Of a DNA stretch of 64,000 bases, positions 58,245-64,000 are shown piece by piece. How positions within the stretch are numbered: position 1 is the stretch's first letter; each line of letters begins with the position of its first letter. Below the pieces are notes generated by a model, which was given only the letters and a program-made list of their open reading frames with translations, ran no database searches and had not been told where the DNA came from. The position numbers were made by a program, and so were the translations under genes. Source of the stretch: Pseudoflavonifractor sp. MSJ-37 (GTDB taxonomy: Bacteria; Bacillota; Clostridia; Oscillospirales; Oscillospiraceae); NCBI RefSeq assembly GCF_018917965.1, contig NZ_JAHLPP010000006.1, forward strand, positions 1 through 64,000, given 5' to 3'.

Positions 58245-59351
58245 ATGGACCGCACCCGTGTGCTCCCTCTGATGCTCCTCCCCGGCCTCCTGCTGGCCGG
58301 ATGCCGAAGCGCGGCCCCCGCCGGGACACCTACGCCAAGCCCCGCGCCCAGTACCGCGCCCGAGGCGGAGGTCTGGGCCGCCCAGCCGATCGGTCTGTCC
58401 CTCCAGACGGCGGAGGGCGAGACGCTGGAGCTGCTGGACGCCTCCGGGAGCCAGGTCCTCTTCGCCCGGGTCCACCCGCTCCGCGAGGGCGAGGACGGCT
58501 TCCGGGAGGAGGGCTATTCCACCGAGAGCCGCTCCCTGATCCTCTGGGACCGGGACACCGGCGAGACCCTGTGGACCCGTGATCTGGAGGCGGGCGTGTA
58601 CTGCTCCGGCGCGGCTCTGACCGGGGCGGAGGGCGTGGCCTGGACGCTGGTCCATCTGGACGCCGGAGCGGAGAGCTGTCCCTATGAGGTCCTCCGCTGT
58701 GACCGGACCGGCGGGGATCCGGCCACGCTCCGCACTGGCGCCTGCCTCGGCTTCGGGGAGGATGACCCCAAGCTGGCGGACCTGGACGGCACGTTGGCCG
58801 TCAGCTGGTACGATCCCGACGGCGGTTCCCACGGCGTGGATCTGGCGGAGACCGATGAGGCCCGCACCGTGCTCAAGGCGGACGCGGCGTCCACCCTCCT
58901 GATCCCCTCCGGGGACCGGAGCCTCTGCCTCTTCGCCGCCAAGGGGCAGGACGGCACGGTGCTCTGCCAGATCGACGGGGCGGGCAATGTGACGGAGACG
59001 CCCGTGGGCGACGGGCAGATCTATGGGGCCTGTCCCCTGACCGGCGGAGCGCTGGTCTCCGCCCCGGACGGCCTGCGTCTGCTGGATCCCATCGGTGTGG
59101 TGCTGGCCCAGACGGAGACGGAGCTCTCCCGGCTCTGCTCCGGCGGCACGGCGGCTCTGGGCAATGATGAGGACTGGCAGACCTGGGCCGTGGTCCCCGG
59201 GGACGGCGCGCTCCGCGCCGTGCGGGTGGACCTCCCCGCCGCCTATACCCAGTACCGGGGACTGGAGGACGGCTCCTTCCTGGCCTGGCAGCCCGAGGCC
59301 GGAGCCCTGTATCTGATCCAGGCTCCGGAGCTTCGACCTCGTTCCAAGTGA
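58245..59351 (+). CDS. Lipoprotein with beta-propeller-like repeats, hypothetical
   Basis: 368 residues from the ATG at 58245 with GAAGGAGG eight bases upstream. Same signal peptide and lipobox (LLAGC) and linker as the previous gene. The mature part has recurring short blocks such as LILWDRDTGETLWTRDL, SRLCSGGTAAL and GSFLAWQPEAGALYL that suggest a PQQ/WD-like beta-propeller, though no full repeat alignment was made. It is the last gene of the lipoprotein pair and is followed by the tetR promoter. Confidence 0.7.
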   Translation: MDRTRVLPLMLLPGLLLAGCRSAAPAGTPTPSPAPSTAPEAEVWAAQPIGLSLQTAEGETLELLDASGSQVLFARVHPLREGEDGFREEGYSTESRSLILWDRDTGETLWTRDLEAGVYCSGAALTGAEGVAWTLVHLDAGAESCPYEVLRCDRTGGDPATLRTGACLGFGEDDPKLADLDGTLAVSWYDPDGGSHGVDLAETDEARTVLKADAASTLLIPSGDRSLCLFAAKGQDGTVLCQIDGAGNVTETPVGDGQIYGACPLTGGALVSAPDGLRLLDPIGVVLAQTETELSRLCSGGTAALGNDEDWQTWAVVPGDGALRAVRVDLPAAYTQYRGLEDGSFLAWQPEAGALYLIQAPELRPRSK

Positions 59352-59359
59352 AATAGGAC

Positions 59360-59389
59360 TTGCCAAAGGCGGCCCTCATCCCGTATGAT
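59360..59389 (+). promoter_or_regulatory. Promoter of the tetR gene
   Basis: TTGCCA (59360-59365), 18 bases, TATGAT (59384-59389). Confidence 0.6.
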
Positions 59390-59402
59390 GGTCGATGGAT
59401 GA

Positions 59403-59439
59403 GACCCCGGGGACGATCCCACGCGATCTCCCCGGGGTC
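59403..59439 (+). promoter_or_regulatory. Stem-loop at the 5' end of the tetR transcript
   Basis: GACCCCGGGG and CCCCGGGGTC flank 17 bases. It is followed by ATATCATG without a T-run and lies just before the tetR Shine-Dalgarno. It may stop the upstream lipoprotein transcript or act in the tetR leader. Confidence 0.45.
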
Positions 59440-59464
59440 ATATCATGTCATCAGGAGGCGCATC

Positions 59465-60076
59465 ATGGCCAAGAAAAATGCCCGCAACACCAAGGGACGG
59501 ATCATCCAGGCCGCCTGGCAGCTGTTCTATCAGCAGGGCTACGACGACACCACCGTAGAGGAGATCATCGAGGCCTCCGGCACCTCCCGGGGGTCCTTCT
59601 ACCACTATTTCGAGGGCAAGGACGCCCTCCTCTCCTCCCTGTCCTATCTGTTCGACCAGAAGTATGAGGAGCTCATGGAGACCATGGACCCGGACATGGA
59701 CCGCTTCGACCAGCTCATGTACCTGAACCGGGAGCTCTTCGCCATGATCGACGACTCGGTGTCTCTGGAGCTCCTGGCCCGGCTCTACTCCACCCAGCTC
59801 ACCACCCGGGGCGAAAAGCACCTGCTGGACCACGACCGGTTCTACTACAAGCTCCTGCGGCAGATCGTCCTCCAGGGGCAGGAGCGGGGGGAACTCCGCC
59901 GGGACGTGACCGTCAACGAGATGGTGCAGGTGTACGCCCTGTGCGAACGGGCCCTGATCTACGACTGGTGCCTCTCCCGGGGCAGCTACTCCCTCCGCAA
60001 GTACGGTCAGAGCATGATGCCCATGTTCTTCTCCGGCTTCCGGACCGGTCCGGAAAAATTCGTGCAAACTGTATAG
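59465..60076 (+). CDS. TetR/AcrR family transcriptional regulator
   Basis: 203 residues. The N-terminal helix-turn-helix (TKGRIIQAAWQLFYQQGYDDTT at the start of the domain, then SGTSRGSFYHYFEGKDAL) is a textbook TetR domain; the C-terminal ligand-binding half is helical and unspecific. AGGAGG is six bases before the ATG. The sodium/proline-type symporter gene follows 191 bases downstream, and an inverted repeat in that gap could be its operator. Confidence 0.9.
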   Translation: MAKKNARNTKGRIIQAAWQLFYQQGYDDTTVEEIIEASGTSRGSFYHYFEGKDALLSSLSYLFDQKYEELMETMDPDMDRFDQLMYLNRELFAMIDDSVSLELLARLYSTQLTTRGEKHLLDHDRFYYKLLRQIVLQGQERGELRRDVTVNEMVQVYALCERALIYDWCLSRGSYSLRKYGQSMMPMFFSGFRTGPEKFVQTV

Positions 60077-60143
60077 ATCGTAAATCTAATATAAGTACAG
60101 CGCAGATCCTTTGTATCACAGTCAGCCCACCAATAAATGCAGG

Positions 60144-60208
60144 ACGATGTACAGACTTTGTTCTATACATCGTTCTGTATTTCATTCCATCCTCTTTTGT
60201 GGTAAAAT
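60144..60208 (+). promoter_or_regulatory. putP promoter region with inverted repeat
   Basis: Arms ACGATGTA (60144-60151) and TACATCGT (60166-60173) form a perfect inverted repeat. Just downstream a weak -35 (TTTCAT, 60180-60185) and TAAAAT (60203-60208) with extended TGG form a promoter. The dyad is a candidate operator for the adjacent TetR protein. Confidence 0.5.
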
Positions 60209-60267
60209 GTGCGAAACTGTCTGCCGCCTCTGTGTGCGGTGGAAGAACGAAAGAGGAGAGGATAACT

Positions 60268-61803
60268 ATGACGAGCGCACAGCTCCTGATCGTAGCCACG
60301 ATCGTCGTCTATCTGCTGGCCATGGTCCTGGTGGGCGTCTACTTCAGCCGAAAGGGCAGCGGAGACAGCTCCCACGAATTCTACCTGGGCGGCCGCAAGC
60401 TGGGCCCCGTGGTCACCGCCATGAGCGCCGAAGCCTCCGATATGAGCAGCTACCTGCTCATGGGCCTGCCCGGACTGGCCTATCTCTGCGGCATGGCCGA
60501 GGTGGGCTGGACCGCCATCGGCCTGGCCGTGGGCACCTATCTGAACTGGCTGATCGTGGCCAAGCGGATCCGCCGGTATTCCGCCCGGCTCAACGCGATC
60601 ACCGTGCCGGACTACTTCTCCAAGCGCTACGGCGATGAGAAGGATCTGCTCTCCTGCATCGCGGCGCTGGCGATCCTGATCTTCTTCATCCCCTACACCG
60701 CCTCCGGCTTCAAGGCGGTGGGCACCCTGTTCAACAGCCTGTTCGGCGTGGATTATCATGTGGCCATGGTGGTGGGCGCGGTCGTCATCATCGGCTATAC
60801 GGTGCTGGGCGGCTTCCTGGCCGTGTCCACCACCGATCTGATCCAGAGCATCTTCATGACCATCGCCCTGATCGTGATCGTCCTGTTCGGCATCCAGCAG
60901 GCCGGCGGTCTGGACGTGGTGGCGGCCAACGCCAAAGCCCTCCCCGGCTATCTGAACATGACCCAGGGCTATGACGCCGCCAGCGGCACCGCCTCCTCCT
61001 TCGGCGGGCTGAGCATCGCCTCCACTCTGGCCTGGGGCCTTGGCTACTTCGGCATGCCCCACATCCTGCTCCGGTTCATGGCCATCGAGGATGACAACAA
61101 GCTGAGCACCTCCCGCCGCATCGCCTCCATCTGGGTGGTCCTGTCCATGTGCGTGGCCGTGTTCATCGGCGTGATCGGATACAGCGTGTCCAAGGTGGGC
61201 AAGCTGCCCATGCTGACCACCAGCTCCGAGTCCGAGACCATCATCATCAAGCTGGCCGACCTGATGAGCCAGCACGGCCTGTTCCTGGCCCTGATGGCGG
61301 GCATCATCCTGTCCGGCATCCTGGCGGCCACCATGTCCACCGCCGACTCCCAGCTCCTGGCGGCGGCCTCCAGCGTGTCTCAGGACCTGATCCAGGGCTT
61401 CGGCAAGGTGAAGATGGCTCCCAAACAGGCCATGCTGGTGGCCCGGGGCACCGTCATCGCCATCGCCATCGTGGGCGTGTTCCTGGCCTGGGATCCCAAC
61501 AGCTCTGTGTTCCGGGTGGTGTCCTTCGCCTGGGCCGGTTTCGGCGCGGCCTTTGGCCCGGTGGTGCTGTTCTCCCTGTTCTGGCGGCGGTCCAACAAGT
61601 GGGGCGCGCTGGCCGGGATGGTCGTGGGCGCCGGGATGGTCTTTATCTGGAAGTATCTGATCGCGCCCATGGGCGGCGCCTTCGCGATCTACGAGCTTCT
61701 GCCCGCCTTCCTGTGCGCCTGTGTGGCGATCGTGGTGGTCTCCCTGCTGACCCCCGCCCCCGGCAAGGCCGTCACCGACCAGTTCGATACCTATAACAAG
61801 TAG
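60268..61803 (+). CDS. putP: Sodium/proline symporter (SSS family)
   Basis: 511 residues with about thirteen membrane segments and PutP signatures: EFYLGGRKLGP in the first loop, AEASDMSSYLLMGLPG in helix 2, and the sodium-site region ISGILAATMSTADSQLLAA-like sequence around residue 350. Proline is the most likely substrate; other amino acids transported by SSS proteins are possible. The ATG at 60268 follows GAGGAGAGG. The TetR gene upstream and the inverted repeat suggest local regulation. A hairpin terminates the transcript. Confidence 0.9.
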   Translation: MTSAQLLIVATIVVYLLAMVLVGVYFSRKGSGDSSHEFYLGGRKLGPVVTAMSAEASDMSSYLLMGLPGLAYLCGMAEVGWTAIGLAVGTYLNWLIVAKRIRRYSARLNAITVPDYFSKRYGDEKDLLSCIAALAILIFFIPYTASGFKAVGTLFNSLFGVDYHVAMVVGAVVIIGYTVLGGFLAVSTTDLIQSIFMTIALIVIVLFGIQQAGGLDVVAANAKALPGYLNMTQGYDAASGTASSFGGLSIASTLAWGLGYFGMPHILLRFMAIEDDNKLSTSRRIASIWVVLSMCVAVFIGVIGYSVSKVGKLPMLTTSSESETIIIKLADLMSQHGLFLALMAGIILSGILAATMSTADSQLLAAASSVSQDLIQGFGKVKMAPKQAMLVARGTVIAIAIVGVFLAWDPNSSVFRVVSFAWAGFGAAFGPVVLFSLFWRRSNKWGALAGMVVGAGMVFIWKYLIAPMGGAFAIYELLPAFLCACVAIVVVSLLTPAPGKAVTDQFDTYNK

Positions 61804-61816
61804 GAGATGGGAGAAA

Positions 61817-61848
61817 GACCGCCCCGGCTATCAGCGGCCGGGGCGGTC
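61817..61848 (+). terminator. Terminator after putP
   Basis: GACCGCCCCGGC and GCCGGGGCGGTC around a short loop; the tail TCCTGTCTCG is poor in T. Confidence 0.6.
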
Positions 61849-61886
61849 TCCTGTCTCGATCGGCGATCCGCTCTCCACGGTCCCCG

Positions 61887-61915
61887 TTGACAGCCGCCCC
61901 CGGTTTTGCTATCAT
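61887..61915 (+). promoter_or_regulatory. Promoter of the lar operon
   Basis: TTGACA (61887-61892), 17 bases, TATCAT (61910-61915). The leader to larE is about 170 bases. Confidence 0.78.
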
Positions 61916-62008
61916 ATCAGGGAACGTTCGCAGGAAGCGGATGGCGGGCGCTGAAGCGCCCTTGTGACCCAGGCGTCTCGACCCCCGCACGATGATCCAT
62001 GCTGTATG

Positions 62009-62048
62009 AGGCATATGTCCGTCCCGAAGGGCGGCATATGCCTTTTTT
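62009..62048 (+). terminator. Terminator-like hairpin in the lar leader (candidate attenuator)
   Basis: AGGCATATG and CATATGCCT, extended by CCGTCC/GGGCGG with one bulged T, are followed by TTTTT. It lies 43 bases before larE, inside the leader that starts near 61922. An upstream hairpin GGGCGC-TGAA-GCGCCC and a G/C-rich stretch precede it. The position suggests conditional termination, but I could not match the leader to a known riboswitch class. Confidence 0.7.
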
Positions 62049-62090
62049 GCGCCCGCTCGCTTCCAGACCCTGATGACAAGAGGTATCACT

Positions 62091-62843
62091 ATGACACTGC
62101 AAGATTTTTTCCGAGAGGAGCCCTCTGTAGCGCTGGCCTTTTCCGGCGGCGTCGATTCCTCCTACCTGCTCTATGAGGCCATCCGGAGCGGAGCGAAGGT
62201 CAAGGCCTACTACGTGAAGTCCGCCTTCCAGCCCCAGTTCGAGCTGGACGACGCTCTGCGGCTGGCCCGGGAGCTGGGGGCCGACATGGCCGTGCTCCCC
62301 GTAGACGTGCTGGCCGCCCCCGAGGTGTGCGCCAACCCCGCCGACCGCTGCTACCACTGCAAGAAGCGGGTGTTCTCCACCATCCTGGCCGCCGCCCGGG
62401 CCGATGGCTTCCACGTCCTGCTGGACGGCACCAACGCCTCTGACGACGCTGGGGACCGTCCCGGCATGAGGGCGCTCCGGGAGATGGCCGTCCGCTCTCC
62501 CCTGCGGGAGTGCGGGCTCACCAAGGCCGAGATCCGCCGCCGTTCGAAAGAGGCAGGGCTCTTCACCTGGGACAAGCCCGCCTATGCCTGTCTGGCCACC
62601 CGGGTGCCCGCCGGCGTCCCGATCACTGGGGACATCCTGTCCCGGACCGAGGCAGCGGAGGGCGCCCTCTTCGCCCTGGGCTTCACCGACTTCCGGGTCC
62701 GCTGGCTGGATGGACGGGCCAAGCTCCAGCTCCCGGAGGACCAGCTCCCCCGTCTGCTGGAACACCGGGCGGAGGTCCTCTCTGCCCTGAAACAGTGGTA
62801 CGGCGAGGTCCTGCTGGATCTGGAGGTGCGCGGTGGAAACTGA
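62091..62843 (+). CDS. larE: Sulfur transferase LarE
   Basis: 250 residues. The PP-loop SGGVDSSYLLY activates the substrate with ATP; DRCYHCKKRVF and DGTNASDDAGDRPG are family signatures. KPAYACLATR carries Cys167, which corresponds to the sacrificial sulfur-donor Cys of lactobacillal LarE. I do not see the two extra Cys that would mark the [4Fe-4S] form. LarE installs sulfur on the nickel-pincer nucleotide precursor. The ATG at 62091 has AAGAGG seven bases before it. larB overlaps by eleven bases. Confidence 0.92.
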   Translation: MTLQDFFREEPSVALAFSGGVDSSYLLYEAIRSGAKVKAYYVKSAFQPQFELDDALRLARELGADMAVLPVDVLAAPEVCANPADRCYHCKKRVFSTILAAARADGFHVLLDGTNASDDAGDRPGMRALREMAVRSPLRECGLTKAEIRRRSKEAGLFTWDKPAYACLATRVPAGVPITGDILSRTEAAEGALFALGFTDFRVRWLDGRAKLQLPEDQLPRLLEHRAEVLSALKQWYGEVLLDLEVRGGN

Positions 62844-63594
62844 TCTGAAGCAGCTCCTGGAGGCCGTGAAGGACGGCTCCCTCCCGATCGAGCAGGCCAT
62901 GCTGACGCTCAAGGAACAGCCCTTCGAGGACATCGGCTACGCCAAGGTGGACCTCCATCGGAAGGTCCGTCAGGGGGCCGCCGAGGTCATCTATGGGGCC
63001 GGCAAGACCCCGGAGCAGATCGTAGGCATCCTTAGTGTGATGAGAGACCACGGGCAGGACACGGTCCTGGTCACCCGCCTCTCCCCGGAGAAGGCGGAGC
63101 GGGTGATGGAGTCCTTCCCACTGGACTACCACGCCGACGCGCAGGTGGGCATCGCCGGTCCCATCCCGGAGCCCGGCGGCATCGGCACGGTGGTGGTGGC
63201 CACCGGCGGCACCAGCGACATCCCCGTGGCCGAGGAGGCCGCCCTCACCGCTCAGGTGCTGGGCAACCGGGTGACGCGGCTCTACGACGTGGGCGTGGCC
63301 GGCCTCCACCGGACCCTGGCCCACATGGACGACATCATGAGCGCCAGTGTGATCGTGGCGATCGCCGGCATGGAGGGCGCTCTGGCCAGCGTGATCGGCG
63401 GTCTGGCCGACTGCCCCGTGATCGCCGTGCCCACCAGCATCGGCTACGGCGCGTCCTTCCACGGCCTGTCCGCCCTGCTGTCCATGCTCAACTCCTGCGC
63501 CAGCGGCGTGTCGGTGGTGAACATCGACAACGGCTTCGGCGCGGGCTATCTGGCCAGTATGATCAACCACATGGATACGAAAAAAGGAGACTGA
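62833..63594 (+). CDS. larB: Pyridinium-3,5-biscarboxylate synthase LarB
   Basis: 253 residues from a GTG overlapping the end of larE, with GGAGGTG upstream. The C-terminal half resembles the PurE-like AIR carboxylase fold (VVATGGTSDIPVAEEA, IVAIAGMEGALASVIGGL, VPTSIGYG). LarB carboxylates and hydrolyses nicotinic acid adenine dinucleotide in the first step of nickel-pincer cofactor synthesis. Operon order larE-larB-larC supports the call. Confidence 0.95.
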   Translation: METDLKQLLEAVKDGSLPIEQAMLTLKEQPFEDIGYAKVDLHRKVRQGAAEVIYGAGKTPEQIVGILSVMRDHGQDTVLVTRLSPEKAERVMESFPLDYHADAQVGIAGPIPEPGGIGTVVVATGGTSDIPVAEEAALTAQVLGNRVTRLYDVGVAGLHRTLAHMDDIMSASVIVAIAGMEGALASVIGGLADCPVIAVPTSIGYGASFHGLSALLSMLNSCASGVSVVNIDNGFGAGYLASMINHMDTKKGD

Positions 63595-63599
63595 CTCGC

Positions 63600-64000
63600 A
63601 TGAAGACTCTTTACTTGGACTGCGGCATGGGCGCCGCCGGCGATATGCTCACCGCCGCCCTGTACGAGCTCCTGCCCGAGGCGGAGCGCAAGGCGTTCCT
63701 GGAGGAGCTGGACGCTCTGGGCCTCCCCGGCGTGGCCTTCCGCGCCGAGCCCGCCGTGAAGTGCGGCATCACCGGCACTCACATGGCCGTCACCGTGGAC
63801 GGCGAGGAGGAGGAGAGCTTCGACCACCACCATCCTCACGACCACGACGGACACGGACATGACCACGAGCATCCCCACGACCACGGCGGACACGGACATG
63901 ACCACGAGCATCCCCACGACCACGGCGGACACGGACATGACCATGAGCATCCCCATGACCATGGCGAGCATGGACACGACCATGCGCATCATCACCATCA
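63600..64000 (+). CDS. larC: Nickel insertion protein LarC, cut by the window end
   Basis: The ATG at 63600 with AAGGAG ten bases upstream starts the LarC N-terminus LYLDCGMGAAGDMLTAAL. LarC is the CTP-dependent cyclometallase that inserts nickel into the pincer nucleotide. From about residue 77 a His/Asp/Gly-rich tract begins and runs out of the window; it consists of four copies of a 13-residue unit (HPHDHxGHGHDHE). Such tracts in LarC probably hold nickel. The end of the gene and the LarC2 part are not visible. The larA lactate racemase gene is not in this window. Confidence 0.93.
   Translation, partial: MKTLYLDCGMGAAGDMLTAALYELLPEAERKAFLEELDALGLPGVAFRAEPAVKCGITGTHMAVTVDGEEEESFDHHHPHDHDGHGHDHEHPHDHGGHGHDHEHPHDHGGHGHDHEHPHDHGEHGHDHAHHHH
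63829..63985 (+). repeat. 39-base tandem repeat encoding the His-rich tract of larC
   Basis: Four tandem copies of a 39-base unit, the central ones almost identical, code for the His-rich units. The near-identity points to recent copy-number change. Confidence 0.85.

Noticed and set aside
61922-62090. NiCo riboswitch before the lar operon
   Set aside because: The four-way junction with its conserved G-rich internal loops is not present; only hairpins and a terminator are seen.
63829-63985. Regular 39-base repeats as a CRISPR array
   Set aside because: There are no unique spacers; the repeats are contiguous and in frame with larC.

Overview
The window looks like the chromosome of a GC-rich, anaerobic, spore-forming Firmicute of the Oscillospiraceae (Flavonifractor/Lawsonibacter-like). 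The evidence is indirect. It carries pyruvate:ferredoxin oxidoreductase, a butyryl-CoA:acetate CoA-transferase-type gene, the two-gene SufCB iron-sulfur system, YaaL and BofA-type sporulation proteins, SLH-anchored surface proteins, strong AGGAGG ribosome-binding sites, and TTG and GTG starts. No phage, CRISPR array, rRNA or plasmid functions were found; one tRNA-Gly(GCC) is present.

Layout. 0.4-6.6 kb: an AEC-type carrier, a YtaF-like membrane protein, and a response regulator-histidine kinase-PepD operon. 6.8-10.5 kb: a 1110-residue SLH surface protein whose transcribed leader holds about 18 copies of a 5-base repeat inside a short reading frame, followed by a terminator-like hairpin. 10.6-20.1 kb: EF-G2-like GTPase, HD hydrolase, ferritin-like protein, sufC-sufB-thioesterase, cytidylate-kinase-like protein, miaA and comM, with repeated palindromic elements at gene ends. 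20.3-33.7 kb: PFOR, CoA-transferase, bofA/yaaL, a second type IIA topoisomerase pair, and a YitT-LUD-lipoprotein set. 33.8-41.1 kb: tRNA-Gly, marR-MATE, a deaminase, an M16 peptidase, a cation/proton antiporter under a fluoride riboswitch, and a pseudouridine synthase. 41.2-53.0 kb: a second SLH protein, a DEAD-box helicase, isocitrate dehydrogenase, an isolated prepilin, ftsH, rlmB, and a membrane protein that appears to be a P-type ATPase without its catalytic motifs. 53.0-59.4 kb: a DUF6506-sigma factor operon whose anti-sigma gene is reduced to 58 codons, a compact inverted-repeat element carrying a DUF559 nuclease, and an AT-richer set of secreted proteins and lipoproteins, several of them frameshifted. 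59.4-64 kb: TetR-putP, then larE-larB-larC for the nickel-pincer cofactor; larC runs off the end in a tandem His-rich repeat.

How it fits together. PFOR and the CoA-transferase belong to fermentative pyruvate-to-acetate/butyrate metabolism, and SufCB would supply the iron-sulfur clusters that PFOR needs. Most genes are in short operons between strong hairpin terminators, often bidirectional. The candidates most worth testing are the repeat-containing leader of the first SLH gene (a possible three-state phase switch), the DUF559 inverted-repeat unit, the P-type-ATPase-like pseudoenzyme and the fluoride riboswitch-antiporter pair. All assignments come from reading motifs by eye; no database search was run.
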